From contig NZ_AP026769.1 in NCBI RefSeq assembly GCF_026000295.1, forward strand, positions 434,001 through 498,000: a stretch of DNA of 64,000 bases, written 5' to 3'. Of the stretch, positions 28,001 through 37,701 are shown in pieces (within the stretch, counting starts at the first letter, position 1; every line of letters begins with the position of its first letter). The position numbers and the translations under genes are program-made. This DNA is from Helicobacter suis HS1 (GTDB lineage Bacteria; Campylobacterota; Campylobacteria; Campylobacterales; Helicobacteraceae). The notes beneath the pieces are model-generated. The model was given only the letters and a program-made list of their open reading frames with translations. It did not search any database and had not been told where the DNA came from.

Positions 28001-31000
28001 TAAAAGTAGTATTACCCTTAACTCCGCAAATACCACCCTAAACAACTCTGCCTTTTTTGTGGGCAATGGTACGACTCTTATTTTTGGTAATGTGATCACA
28101 ACTAATAGTCATAGTAGCTATTCATCTAGCACAAACACCATTAATAACTCTACAATCAACCTCAACCAAAACTCTATCTTGTATTTGCATGGCAGTACCA
28201 CCCTAGATAACACCACTTCCTTTTTAAACTTAGGTAGTCAAGCAACTTTTTATGATTCAGCTAGCCTAAGTGGTAGCACTACAATTAATCTTGATCACAA
28301 TAGCAAGATTATAATGAATAGCACCACGACGCTAAATGATAACGCTAATTTTAATTTAATTAACTCCGCTCAAGCTAACTTTCAAGGCAATAGTACTTTT
28401 AATAATAGCTCTGGGATCACTCTTGCTAGTGGTGCTAAGGCTATGTTTACACACACTACAACAAGCACCCAAGATATTACAACTTTTAATAATAACTCGT
28501 TTTTAAATGTAAACGGGAGTTTTACAGATTTTATACCAAATACAAGTAGCGGGAGCATTAGCGGGGGGGGATCAAGTAGTAATCAAAACTATAGCGCGCA
28601 GTTTAATAATCTAGTGTTTAACAACTATGCCTCCATGCTCTTAAATAGCGCAGATATTCAAAGTAGCCAAACCACCTTTGCTAATTCTGTGAATATCAAT
28701 ATGCAAAATAGCCTTTTTAATGCGGGTACGCTTAATTTAAATGGCGGTAATTTTTACATGCAAAATAGCCAGATTAAAGCGGGAGCTGTAAATGTAGGAT
28801 CTTCTGATTCTGTTAATATCAATTCTGGGGTCAATTCTCTTAATCGCTCGCTTATTACTAGCTCAAGCTTTAATTTAAACGGTACTTTAAATTTAGATGG
28901 TCTTTTACTTGAACCCACAACTAGTACAGGTGCAAGCTCAAGCGCAGCTAACAGCCAACCTCTTATTTCTGTTTCTAATAATAGCTCTAGTAGCACGGGA
29001 GGGGGGACATTTGATTTAAGTGGTATTCTTAATATCTCTAATATTGATCTCTCCGCGCCCTTTTCTAGCCAAACTAATAATACAAGTTCCTCCGCCACTT
29101 ATAATATTGTAAATGCTAGTAAGATTACAGGTATGAGTGGGGCTAATGGCTATCAAAAAATTGAGTACTACGGCATTAAAATTAATAACGCTACCTATTC
29201 TGATTCAAATAAAACCCAAAGCTGGAGTTTTACAAACCCTTTAAATGGCGCACAAACTATTACTGAAAAAATACAAAATGGTAAACTCACTATCACCATT
29301 AGTAATAGCAATCATTTTGTAGCTACAGATTACCACAACATCGCCCCCGAACTCTTTTTTTACAAACAATCCGCACAAAACTTGCCTAGTACAAACTCAG
29401 CAAGTGCAGATATAAGCAGTTATGATTATTCCAGCGATGAAAGCGGGACTTTCTTTTTAGACGGTAATTTAAAAGGGGTGTATGATCCAAAGGCTAATAC
29501 TTCAAGTAGTAAAACTTCCTCAACACCGGTTATTCCGGGCACTTATAATGCTCAAGGCCAGCCCTTACAAGGTCTTTATATTTCTAATAACGGCCTGTTT
29601 AATGAAACCACCCTTAATAACTTAGTAGGCATTGTCCAAAGTATTTGGCCTCATTTAAAAACCCTTTTGCCTCAAATTCTACAAGATTTAAGCGATCCAA
29701 GTAATATCATTCAAGACTTAGAAAACTCAGGGATTAAATTAACTAGCCAGCAAAGCAAGGAACTTTTAAGTTTTATAGACGGGCTATCAAGCAATATCAA
29801 CCAAACTTTTAATAATGGTACGCTTGTAGTGGGTTCGCCTCAGGCAGGACAAACCGGAAGTAGTAGCGTGGTGTGGTTTGGTGGCAATGGTTATACTACG
29901 GCTTGTACGGCTGCACAAACTAAAAAAGGATGTCAGGATTTAAGAGGCACTTATTTAGGTGAGCTTCTAGGCTCAACTTCTGCTGCACTAGGCTATATTG
30001 AGGCTAATTTTAAGGCTAAAGATATTTATATCACCGGCACCGTAGGCAGTGGGGATGCTTGGGGGATAGGTGGGAGTGCAGATGTAACTTTTAATAGCGC
30101 GACTAATTTAACCCTTAATCAGGCCACGATTGATGCAGAAGGCACGGATCAAATTTTTAATATGCTAGGTGAGGGCGGGATACAAAAAATCTTAGGCCAA
30201 AAAGGGCTAGCCCAGATGTTAGGTAATTATATCTACGATCTAGCCAATGGCTCTAGTATTAATCTTAATCCCACTAGTAGCATTCCAAGCTCTATCAAGC
30301 CTCTAGCTAAAGATTTAGGCGGGCAGATTGGTAAAATCAAACTTAGCGATGTATTGAATGCCTCAGATGTGAGTGCTCTTTTAAACATGCCCGGTATGGA
30401 TAATGTGATTAAAAATATTTTAAGTACTAAGACTGTGAGTTCTGTATTAGGCGGTGGAGGGCTTATTTCTAGTTTGGATCAGGCTGAGCAAAATAAAATC
30501 TATAATGCTATTGATAAAGAGTTACATTTCTCAGGGGGAAAAGCCATTGCCTCCATTGCCAACGGGGTTTATGGTAAGCACACCCTTTTAAGTCTCATTA
30601 ACTCTTTATCCCCTATGACGGGTAAAGATGTGGATAATATTTTAAACATGCCAAATACTAGTAGCGGCCAAAGTCAGGTAAAAAATTTTTTAAACAAGAC
30701 CACTTTTGGGCAAATTTTTGAAGAACTATTATCTAATCAAAACCTACTCAATAAAACCATTGCTTGGTTAGGCCCACAAATTTTAGATGAAATGCTTAAA
30801 ACTGCTATTGATGATTTACTCAACCCTACAAATCAGCTTACTGCCGCTGAAAAAAATATTCTTGATAACATTCTTAACAATGTCTTTAGCTCAGAAAAAA
30901 AGGCAGTCCAACAAATGGAAAATTCTAACCCTGATGTCAAACACGTTATTGATGGCTTAATGCAGGCTAAAGGTCTAGGGGAGGTTTATAGCAAGGGCCT

Positions 31001-33857
31001 TCAGAGTATTTTATCTAATAAACTGCAAGGTCAATTAAAAAGCATGGGCTTAGGTTCTTTGCTCGCGCCTAAAGCTCTAGGTAATTTCTGGCAGAAGGGT
31101 TATTTTAACTTCCTAGCCAATGATGATATTTTAGTGAACAATAGCACTTTTAGTAATGCTTCAGGCGGGACTTTAAGTTTTATAGCCGGTAAGTCTATTA
31201 TTTTTGCAGGGCAAAATACAATTAATTTTAGTAATAATCAAGGTACACTAGAATTTTTAAGTAATGATGTGTCTAATATTGATCTGACTACTCTTAATGC
31301 TACCGATGGCCTAACCATTGATGCCCCCTTTAATAATCTTTATGTCCAGAAAGGCAATATCACCCTTGCTTCGTATGAAGGGCTCACAGTACGCGCAAAT
31401 AATTTTGACTTTTTAGGCACGGTGCAAGCAGATGGGGCTGTGGATTTATCCGGTGTAACCGGTTTAGCTGTTTTAGGTACTCTTAATCTTACTGAGGATA
31501 GCACCCTTAAGGCTAATAATTTAACCACAATAAGCGCCTTTAACAACCAATCCCAAAACCTGCTTAATATCAGCGGGAATTTTAACTCCTATGGCACATT
31601 TAGTACACAAGGGGCTGGGGTCAATATCGGGGGCGGGTTTAATAGTACAGGGGCTTTAACTTTTAATGTAGCGGGTGCAACGATTAAAACCACCGGCCCT
31701 AGTTCAGATAATTCAACCTCAAGCTCTAGCGCCTCTACAAGTTCTAGTAATGCTAATAGCTCTGGAGGTTCTAGCTCCTCCCCTAGCACTTCTACACCCT
31801 CTACTAACTCTAGCGCCTCTACTAGTTCTAAAACAGCTACAGCTTTAACTCTAGCTAGCATCACCGTGTCTACAAGTTCTACAACTTCTAGTACCGCTAG
31901 CTCTAGCACTTCTACAAGTTCCTCTAACACCTCCTCCAGTAGCGATAATAGCCCAAGCTCTAATAGTGGGTCTAATGTAAATCCGGTTAGCCCAACGCCT
32001 AGTACGCAAATTCCGCTAATTCAAGTGGGTGGACTTGTGAATTTAAATTTAGGTGGTAGTGCGATTATTAGCTTTAATACAGAGGCACAAACAAATAATG
32101 CAGGATCAAGCGCGGGTTCTAGTTCTACAAGTACACCACAAACAACAACTAGCAGTTCTACTAGTTCTACTCAAACAGCAAGTACAGCACAAAGTACCAC
32201 ATTAAGCCTAAGCTCTAATACTAGTCTAGCTACTACCAGCCAAACGCCTACAACTTCTAGCGGGGCTTCTCCGGATAGTTCAAACCCTACAGCCTCTCCT
32301 ATAACCCCTTCAAATGGCGCTTATACGCTGATTCAAACTAATAGCTGGATTCATTACAACCCCACCTCTTTTAATCCTAATAACTGGAGACAATATTTAG
32401 AGCTCTACACTAGCCTTAAAATCAACGGGACAGCTTTCCAGCTTAACGCTCAAGGTACAGGACTTACTTATAATGGTCAAGCAGTCAATATCTCACAACG
32501 AGGCTTGCTTGTCAATTATCAAGGCACAAATGGCCAAGAAGTGAGCGCCTCTATTGATTATAATAAGATGCAAATAGGCATAGGCCAAAGCTTGCATGTT
32601 ATCGCGCCCACTATTACACAATACATCACCCAAATACAAGGGCAGTCTGTGGTTAATGCGCTAGAAAATGCAGGCGGGCCGGGTGTGATGAATTGGTTTG
32701 GTAAGCTTTTAATTGAGACAAAAAACACCCCGCTTTTTGCGCCCTACTATCTTGAACAACACTCCTTAAGCGATCTACTTAAAATTGTAAAAGATATTCA
32801 AAATGCGACTGATTGGATGGGCGCTTCTGGTTTAAAAGCCACTAGCTCTAAATTGCTACAAATCAGTGTACACACCAAACAGATGAGCCGTTTAGCTAAG
32901 CTTTCAAATTTTGCTTCTAATGATGCATTACCAGATTTTCATGATTTTTTAGTCAGTCTTAAAGGTAAAAAATTTGCTAGCGCGGTGCCTAATGCTATGG
33001 ATATTATCACCGCCTACTCCCAAAGAGATAAATTAAAAAACAACCTATGGGTAACCGGTGTGGGAGGAGCAAGTTTTGTAGCAGGAGGCACAGGTACGCT
33101 TTATGGGCTGAATGTGGGTTATGATCGCTTTATAAAGGGCGTGATTGTGGGGGGTTATATGGCTTATGGTTATAGTGGCTTTTATGGCAATATCAATAGC
33201 GCTAATTCTAATAATGTCAATGTGGGATTTTATAGCCGCGCCTTTATCAAGGGTAGAAACGAGATTACAGGAAGTATTAATGAAACCTATGGCTATAACA
33301 AAACCTACATTGATGCAACTAATCCCATTCTCACCCCTCTTAACCAGCAATACCACTATGGCACTTGGACTACCAATGTCGGCGCTAACTATGGCTATGA
33401 CTTCTTTTTTAAAAACAAACATGTTATTCTCAAACCCCAAATTGGCCTCACTTATTATTATATCGGCCTCTCAGGCTTGCAAGGCAAGATGAATGATCCG
33501 ATTTATAACGAGTTTAGAGCCAATGCCGATCCAGCGCATAAATCTATTTTGACGATCAATTTAGCCCTAGAGAGTCGCCACTATTTTAGGAAAAACTCCT
33601 ATTACTATGTCATTGCCGGCTTAGGGCGGGATTTATTCGTCCATTCTATGGGTGATAAAATGGTACGCTTTATTGGTAATGATATGTTAAGTTATCGTTA
33701 TGGGGGAATGTATAATACCTTTGCTAGCCTCACCACAGGGGGTGAGGTTCGCTTATTTCGATCCTTTTATGTCAATGCTGGTATTGGAGCGCGCTTTGGT
33801 TTGGATTATCAAGATATTAATATTACAGGCAATGTCGGGATGCGCTATGCTTTTTAG
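24849..33857 (+). CDS. giant VacA-like autotransporter (3002 residues)
   Basis: A type V secreted protein. The C-terminal ~275 residues (from about 2729, NNLWVTGVGGASF) form an autotransporter barrel ending in the aromatic GMRYAF. The passenger has repeated VacA-type modules (GGTLILGN, GYITDVFNAGNIFLTNTIE, DLRGTYLGELLG) separated by Asn/Ser-rich beta-helix repeats. Residues ~2285-2485 are a Ser/Thr-rich linker. The N-terminus has an extended basic region before a hydrophobic segment (about 50-65), unusual for the family. Similar giant VacA-like proteins (ImaA, FaaA, VlpC in H. pylori) act in colonisation; that role is inferred. Not the p33/p55 toxin itself. Confidence 0.9.
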   Translation: MKKFSSLTLKFGHALARRIKANQARRAGTYVFKKQLPQPKRSELKPKLIKQGTFILGVMSQPLLAWYPSWISGTHTLNTTNIKQYMQNNHRSQNLLWTGGSNVFYEASNGSYFCTNWNCNGSVTLIGNGSTAYTLSNLNYEGGSLNLQINGNGTQGTLNISNVNMDSYKGRQFTDTWNAQSVSISGNLQVGQNHITINANHGTTANNATINADQGNGILNINDKTSESFTNTTFKGTGQINLQSNNITFKNVTFNDSNTGSHVTDNGTLTLEGTETFAQNSPLINLGANVTIQANTIFNITEDLTKTTNGAYNLDTLVSTSGNKSINDSSYASHLWDLIRYQGQTGSLFNGQLSNGTTLSNPSSGNGIYYVKYTFGNGDWDILKEDFENNSLSAQLEAYAKNQGDIWSTIHNINSTWNFNVGEGSAYINPGNGTDQAWAQRDKNFKVTLDNGSGGTLILGNSTETPSSSGKILFGGTGGNPFALNGNYGGDLGYMTGEFDAGKIYLTGTIESGNSFHDGNGTNISYNAITNITANGLHYLNDNAGVWHSNANFRATNGSINISNSQFQDQSSGQFTFNSQNQTFSSTTFTGNSHTITLHATNNLTLTNTSFNDSNASLTLEADKGSLQDTDNQTSQITAKNLQVIANQASFSNTIFNAQNSSFKTNQLTLTNDTFNNGSYSFAPENNGNHTTTFSGTTTINTSSSPFANLGGAIKFNSGATFNLNNILSSLQIGTTYSILGGSGANINYSSDTQYANNLWNLIRISGASISSETEMSDSNGTQVWDVVFGINGMPIKIQETFASSGLSLKVISQAKDIWSDVYNMTTNCSYNALASPPGCYGYQNGTYNIWKHFNKYGFEAYNESVGADGIAYINPLNSQSHDGYNASTHTLQTYTKLGNGGTYNVGEKKNSQWVNDGTLILGNNTLKAATGGKIEFGAVGSVGYITDVFNAGNIFLTNTIEVGDSSLSGAGATLTFNANNNITADGLTYHQDATAIPPFGSTISQHSHGNFIAQQSFSALNSSFEDDTSGSLDFTGKNSIKFTSSTVIGSKSSITLNSANTTLNNSAFFVGNGTTLIFGNVITTNSHSSYSSSTNTINNSTINLNQNSILYLHGSTTLDNTTSFLNLGSQATFYDSASLSGSTTINLDHNSKIIMNSTTTLNDNANFNLINSAQANFQGNSTFNNSSGITLASGAKAMFTHTTTSTQDITTFNNNSFLNVNGSFTDFIPNTSSGSISGGGSSSNQNYSAQFNNLVFNNYASMLLNSADIQSSQTTFANSVNINMQNSLFNAGTLNLNGGNFYMQNSQIKAGAVNVGSSDSVNINSGVNSLNRSLITSSSFNLNGTLNLDGLLLEPTTSTGASSSAANSQPLISVSNNSSSSTGGGTFDLSGILNISNIDLSAPFSSQTNNTSSSATYNIVNASKITGMSGANGYQKIEYYGIKINNATYSDSNKTQSWSFTNPLNGAQTITEKIQNGKLTITISNSNHFVATDYHNIAPELFFYKQSAQNLPSTNSASADISSYDYSSDESGTFFLDGNLKGVYDPKANTSSSKTSSTPVIPGTYNAQGQPLQGLYISNNGLFNETTLNNLVGIVQSIWPHLKTLLPQILQDLSDPSNIIQDLENSGIKLTSQQSKELLSFIDGLSSNINQTFNNGTLVVGSPQAGQTGSSSVVWFGGNGYTTACTAAQTKKGCQDLRGTYLGELLGSTSAALGYIEANFKAKDIYITGTVGSGDAWGIGGSADVTFNSATNLTLNQATIDAEGTDQIFNMLGEGGIQKILGQKGLAQMLGNYIYDLANGSSINLNPTSSIPSSIKPLAKDLGGQIGKIKLSDVLNASDVSALLNMPGMDNVIKNILSTKTVSSVLGGGGLISSLDQAEQNKIYNAIDKELHFSGGKAIASIANGVYGKHTLLSLINSLSPMTGKDVDNILNMPNTSSGQSQVKNFLNKTTFGQIFEELLSNQNLLNKTIAWLGPQILDEMLKTAIDDLLNPTNQLTAAEKNILDNILNNVFSSEKKAVQQMENSNPDVKHVIDGLMQAKGLGEVYSKGLQSILSNKLQGQLKSMGLGSLLAPKALGNFWQKGYFNFLANDDILVNNSTFSNASGGTLSFIAGKSIIFAGQNTINFSNNQGTLEFLSNDVSNIDLTTLNATDGLTIDAPFNNLYVQKGNITLASYEGLTVRANNFDFLGTVQADGAVDLSGVTGLAVLGTLNLTEDSTLKANNLTTISAFNNQSQNLLNISGNFNSYGTFSTQGAGVNIGGGFNSTGALTFNVAGATIKTTGPSSDNSTSSSSASTSSSNANSSGGSSSSPSTSTPSTNSSASTSSKTATALTLASITVSTSSTTSSTASSSTSTSSSNTSSSSDNSPSSNSGSNVNPVSPTPSTQIPLIQVGGLVNLNLGGSAIISFNTEAQTNNAGSSAGSSSTSTPQTTTSSSTSSTQTASTAQSTTLSLSSNTSLATTSQTPTTSSGASPDSSNPTASPITPSNGAYTLIQTNSWIHYNPTSFNPNNWRQYLELYTSLKINGTAFQLNAQGTGLTYNGQAVNISQRGLLVNYQGTNGQEVSASIDYNKMQIGIGQSLHVIAPTITQYITQIQGQSVVNALENAGGPGVMNWFGKLLIETKNTPLFAPYYLEQHSLSDLLKIVKDIQNATDWMGASGLKATSSKLLQISVHTKQMSRLAKLSNFASNDALPDFHDFLVSLKGKKFASAVPNAMDIITAYSQRDKLKNNLWVTGVGGASFVAGGTGTLYGLNVGYDRFIKGVIVGGYMAYGYSGFYGNINSANSNNVNVGFYSRAFIKGRNEITGSINETYGYNKTYIDATNPILTPLNQQYHYGTWTTNVGANYGYDFFFKNKHVILKPQIGLTYYYIGLSGLQGKMNDPIYNEFRANADPAHKSILTINLALESRHYFRKNSYYYVIAGLGRDLFVHSMGDKMVRFIGNDMLSYRYGGMYNTFASLTTGGEVRLFRSFYVNAGIGARFGLDYQDINITGNVGMRYAF

Positions 33858-33960
33858 ACAAATTTTTAATTCTGTGTTGCTGTCTCACTTTATTTTAAAA
33901 TTCTTTTTAAGCTCTGTTTAAGTTCTTGCGTGCTACTATCCAAATCCCCCTCCTTTTTAG

Positions 33961-33981
33961 TCTCTGGAGTTTCTCCAGGGA
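33961..33981 (+). terminator. hairpin after the VacA-like gene
   Basis: A nine-pair stem (TCTCTGGAG / CTCCAGGGA, one G-T pair) with a three-base TTT loop, followed by CTTTCCTT. The T run is weak, so a terminator is possible but not certain. It lies just before nadK. Confidence 0.4.
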
Positions 33982-33994
33982 CTTTCCTTGAATA

Positions 33995-34810
33995 ATGCTA
34001 AGGCTTTCTTTAAGACGCCGAGAACCTATTTTGCGCGTACATGTTTTACGCAAGCCAGCCCTTTCTTCTGAACTCTTGCTTACTTTAGAACAACTATTAA
34101 AAGAAGCCAAAATTACTTATGATTTTAAACTCCCTGAAATGTCCTTGTCTCAAGAAGTTTTATTGTGTTTTGGAGGAGATGGCACGCTTCTAGCGGCTCT
34201 GCGCCACCCTTCAAATAGCCTATGTTTTGGAATCCATGTCGGGCATTTGGGGTTTTTAACAGCCACTAATTTAGAAGGCGCTCCCCATTTTTTAGAAGCG
34301 CTTACACAAGGGCATTATCAAATCCAAAACCATTTAATGCTAGAGGGAAAGATTGCCAAGCAACATTTTTTATGCGCTAATGATATTGTGGTAACTAAAA
34401 AAGATTATTCCGGCATGTTAGGGCTACAGCTTTTTATTGATGGAGTTTTAGCCAACACCTACCAAGTAGATGGCCTTATCTTTGCGACCCCTCTGGGTTC
34501 TACGGCCTATAATATTAGCGTAGGTGGGAGTGTTGTCTACCCCTTGTGCCAAAATATCCTCATCACACCCATTGCCCCCCACTCTCTTTACCAAAGGCCT
34601 ATCATTTTAAACGATCAAGCCCATTTAGAGATAGTGCCTAAACAATCCTGTTCTGTGGTTATAGACGGACAAGTGCGCTACACCCTTAAATCTAAGCAAA
34701 GCCTGCAAATTTATAAGTCTATCCGGCAAGCTAAATTAATCCAGCCCCTAGAGTATAATTATTTCAAAGTCTTAAAAGAGAAGTTTTCATGGGGGACATC
34801 ACATCCCTAA
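33995..34810 (+). CDS. nadK: NAD kinase
   Basis: A 271-residue NAD kinase with the GGDGTLL motif (about residues 60-66) and the ATPLGSTAYNIS segment. Makes NADP from NAD. Followed by recN after 51 bases, then the NFACT gene, as in H. pylori HP1394-HP1393-HP1392. It is slightly short at the N-terminus compared with H. pylori; the ATG at 33995 is the first in frame. Confidence 0.9.
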   Translation: MLRLSLRRREPILRVHVLRKPALSSELLLTLEQLLKEAKITYDFKLPEMSLSQEVLLCFGGDGTLLAALRHPSNSLCFGIHVGHLGFLTATNLEGAPHFLEALTQGHYQIQNHLMLEGKIAKQHFLCANDIVVTKKDYSGMLGLQLFIDGVLANTYQVDGLIFATPLGSTAYNISVGGSVVYPLCQNILITPIAPHSLYQRPIILNDQAHLEIVPKQSCSVVIDGQVRYTLKSKQSLQIYKSIRQAKLIQPLEYNYFKVLKEKFSWGTSHP

Positions 34811-34861
34811 TTTGCCTTTAAAGGGCGCCATGTTAGACTGAAAAAAACAACAGGTTATGTA

Positions 34862-36337
34862 ATGATAGAAGAGATAGAAATTAAAGGCGGGTTGTTTATG
34901 CATGCGCATTTGCGATTAAGCCCGCATTTAAATGTCATTAGCGGGATTAGTGGGAGTGGAAAAAGTGTATTGGTGGATTGTATCTTGGCTAGTGTGGGTT
35001 TAAAGCCTATGCCTGCACATTCTATTCAAATGCATTGGCAAACCTCTGAGCACTCTCTTATCCACGCTTTTAAGAGAAAAAAAACCACCTATACCCATAA
35101 CCACAAACCCACTTCTAAAAAAGCCCTAAAAGAGTTCTTTTCTCCTTTAATCTTACACATTTCTAGCCATAAACATGTCCAAGAATTACATGGAGATTTT
35201 CTTATAGAACTTTTAGATAGCAGCACACAAAAAGATCTCCTTAACTCTTTTAAACACACCTATGTCTGCTACCAAGAGGCTGTCCATAGTTTACAAGAAT
35301 TGCAAGCCAAACAACCCCATTTGGATATGCTTAGCGAACTGGCGCGTTTTGAGCTTGCGCAATTACAAAGCCTAGATTTAAGCGATGGAGCGTACGAACG
35401 GCTTTTAGAATGCAAAAAAACTTATCAAATGCAAGAAAAACGCAGAGTAGAGATTATAGAAGCCCTCAAAGCACTAGAATACACAAACAAAATCACAAAA
35501 GCACTACCCAATACCCAATCTCTAGCCCTAGCCCAAGCTTTAGAAGAAGCCCAAGATTTTTTATTAAACGCCCAATCTAGCCTAGAGGAACTAGAAAATC
35601 TAGATATTCAAGCCCTTTTAGACAAAATCAGCCAATTAGGCGCAGTGGTTAAAAAACATGGCAGTGAAGCACAGGCTAGAGCCCATAAAGAGCAATTAAT
35701 CGCTAACTATGAGCAGTATAACAACCACCAACACCACCTTAAAACCCTGCAAGAAAAAGTAAAGCATTTAGAACAAGAATGTTTGCATTTAGCCTTACAA
35801 ATCAAAGCAGAGCGCCAAAAACATCTTTCTAACATGCAAGAACTCTTAGAAAGTTACACAGATAAGTTATGGCTTAAAAAACCCATCTTAGAGCTTAAAT
35901 CAGTGCCACTAGGCGCGCATGGATTAGATCAACTCCAGATCCGTCTGGGCAGTGCTAATACAGAACACATTAGCGCAGGGGAGTCTAATCGCTTGCGTCT
36001 AGCGCTTTTAGCTCTTAAGGCTAAATTGTATGCACAAAGGGCTAATCAGATTCTTTTAGTTGATGAATTAGATGCAAATTTAAGCGGGCGCGAAAGTACA
36101 AGTGTGGCTGAGATTTTAAAAGAGTTAAGTGTGCATTACCAAGTGATTGCCATTTCTCATGCCCCTCATCTTCCCTCCCTAGCAGAGCGGCATTTCTTAG
36201 TTTTTCCAAGTGGCTCGCATACACAGGTTAAACAACTTAGCAAAGACGAGCAAACTTTAGAAATTGCGCGTATGGTAGATGCTAATTTAGGCCAAGAGGC
36301 CATTGCTTATGCTAAGATGAAATTAAAACCTAAATGA
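34862..36337 (+). CDS. recN: DNA repair ATPase RecN
   Basis: A 491-residue SMC-like protein: Walker A GISGSGKS at residues ~28-35, a central coiled coil (~150-330), the ABC signature ISAGESNRLRL and Walker B ILLVDELDANLSG. Acts on double-strand breaks and in Helicobacter affects recombination. Last codons overlap the start of the NFACT gene. Confidence 0.92.
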   Translation: MIEEIEIKGGLFMHAHLRLSPHLNVISGISGSGKSVLVDCILASVGLKPMPAHSIQMHWQTSEHSLIHAFKRKKTTYTHNHKPTSKKALKEFFSPLILHISSHKHVQELHGDFLIELLDSSTQKDLLNSFKHTYVCYQEAVHSLQELQAKQPHLDMLSELARFELAQLQSLDLSDGAYERLLECKKTYQMQEKRRVEIIEALKALEYTNKITKALPNTQSLALAQALEEAQDFLLNAQSSLEELENLDIQALLDKISQLGAVVKKHGSEAQARAHKEQLIANYEQYNNHQHHLKTLQEKVKHLEQECLHLALQIKAERQKHLSNMQELLESYTDKLWLKKPILELKSVPLGAHGLDQLQIRLGSANTEHISAGESNRLRLALLALKAKLYAQRANQILLVDELDANLSGRESTSVAEILKELSVHYQVIAISHAPHLPSLAERHFLVFPSGSHTQVKQLSKDEQTLEIARMVDANLGQEAIAYAKMKLKPK

Positions 36338-37701
36338 TTCCCTACTCTTTACTTTATCACTTCGCACAGCTACTCAAAGCACAGGCTAAGATCACTATCC
36401 GCCATGCCCAAAATATTTTCAGTTTAGACACCCCCGCTTATGCTTTTAAAGCCTGCATGCAAAAGGGTAACAGTTATGTTTATCTGGATAAAACCCCTCT
36501 TTTGATCCATAAAACCGCCTTAAACCTAGCTTTAGAAAAACATGCAAGCAATGCTAAGATTGTAGATGTGTATCTAGAGAATGAAGATCGCATTTTAAAA
36601 ATCACTTTAGAGGGAAAAGAAACCTATAAAAAAACCCACACGATTTTACAATTAGAATTTACAGGCAAGCACAGCAACGCGATTTTACTTAATAGTGAAG
36701 GGTATGTGATAGAGGCGCTACATTTTATAGGGTTATCCTCAAGTTATCGCCCTGTGCTTAAAAATAAGCCTCTAGCCCCTCTTAAAAAACCTCCCTTTAG
36801 CCGCCCCCCTTTAAAACCTATGGCATTAAAAGAACTGCTACAATCTTTAGAAGAGTTGCACGCTGATCATAGTGCTAAACAATTACAAACCAAAAAAGAG
36901 ACCCTCAAACGCGCATGGCTTAAAAAGAAAGAGACCTTACAATCTCTTTTAAACCAGCTAAAAAGCCCTGAAGAACTCAAAGAGCAGGCTACAGAAAAAC
37001 ACAACCATGCTTGTTTAATTCTTTGCCACCTGCACACCTTAAAACCTAAAGACCTCTATACAGATACACTAATCTTAGAACAAGAACAGATTAAATTACC
37101 TAAAAATGCGCGCTCTTTTAGCGATGCAGCCGATAAACTTTTTAAAGAGGCTAAGAAATGCCAACAAAAAGCTAGCCACATCGGGCTACAAAGAGAAAAT
37201 CTACTTTCTAAAAGTGCGTTTTTAGATTCTAAAATGGCTCTTTTAGACAAGGCTAGTTTAGAAGAATTGCACATATTAACCCCCCCTAAAAATTCTAAAA
37301 AATCCTCTAACACTTGGGAAAGCCTTGAAATTGAAGGGATACGGGTGGGCTTTGGGCGCAATGAAACAGAAAACCGCGCCTTGCTTAAAAACGCGCGTTC
37401 AAGAGATATTTGGGCACACATTAAAGACAAGCCAAGCGCTCACATGCTTATCTTTTCTCACCCGAATAACCCCTCCTCAAGTGTTTTATTAAAAGCCTGT
37501 AAACTTTTAGCTAAATTAACCTACCCCAAACTCACTAGCCAACAAACTTTAAAAGTGCCTATTGATTACACCCAAAAAAAGCATGTCAAATTCACTAATA
37601 AAGGTAAAGCCCATGTAAGTTATACGCATTTTTCTAGCGTGGTGGTTATCTTAGATCATAACGGGCATGATGAGGGTTTTAAACCCCTCATTTTGGACTA
37701 A
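36334..37701 (+). CDS. NFACT-family protein (fibronectin-binding/RqcH-related)
   Basis: A 455-residue protein with an NFACT-N domain (MIPYSLLYHFAQLLK...), a central coiled coil (~170-290) and a C-terminal NFACT-R domain with DIWAHIKDKPSAHM and KVPIDYTQKKHVKF. Family members act on stalled ribosomes (RqcH) although H. pylori HP1392 is labelled fibronectin-binding. Overlaps recN by 4 bases and the convergent dnaN by 51. Confidence 0.88.
   Translation: MIPYSLLYHFAQLLKAQAKITIRHAQNIFSLDTPAYAFKACMQKGNSYVYLDKTPLLIHKTALNLALEKHASNAKIVDVYLENEDRILKITLEGKETYKKTHTILQLEFTGKHSNAILLNSEGYVIEALHFIGLSSSYRPVLKNKPLAPLKKPPFSRPPLKPMALKELLQSLEELHADHSAKQLQTKKETLKRAWLKKKETLQSLLNQLKSPEELKEQATEKHNHACLILCHLHTLKPKDLYTDTLILEQEQIKLPKNARSFSDAADKLFKEAKKCQQKASHIGLQRENLLSKSAFLDSKMALLDKASLEELHILTPPKNSKKSSNTWESLEIEGIRVGFGRNETENRALLKNARSRDIWAHIKDKPSAHMLIFSHPNNPSSSVLLKACKLLAKLTYPKLTSQQTLKVPIDYTQKKHVKFTNKGKAHVSYTHFSSVVVILDHNGHDEGFKPLILD

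Noticed and set aside
31589..31930. Open frame on the opposite strand of the VacA-like gene (113 codons)
   Set aside because: It reads the Ser/Thr-rich linker in reverse, giving a low-complexity Leu/Glu/Val string; composition effect only.
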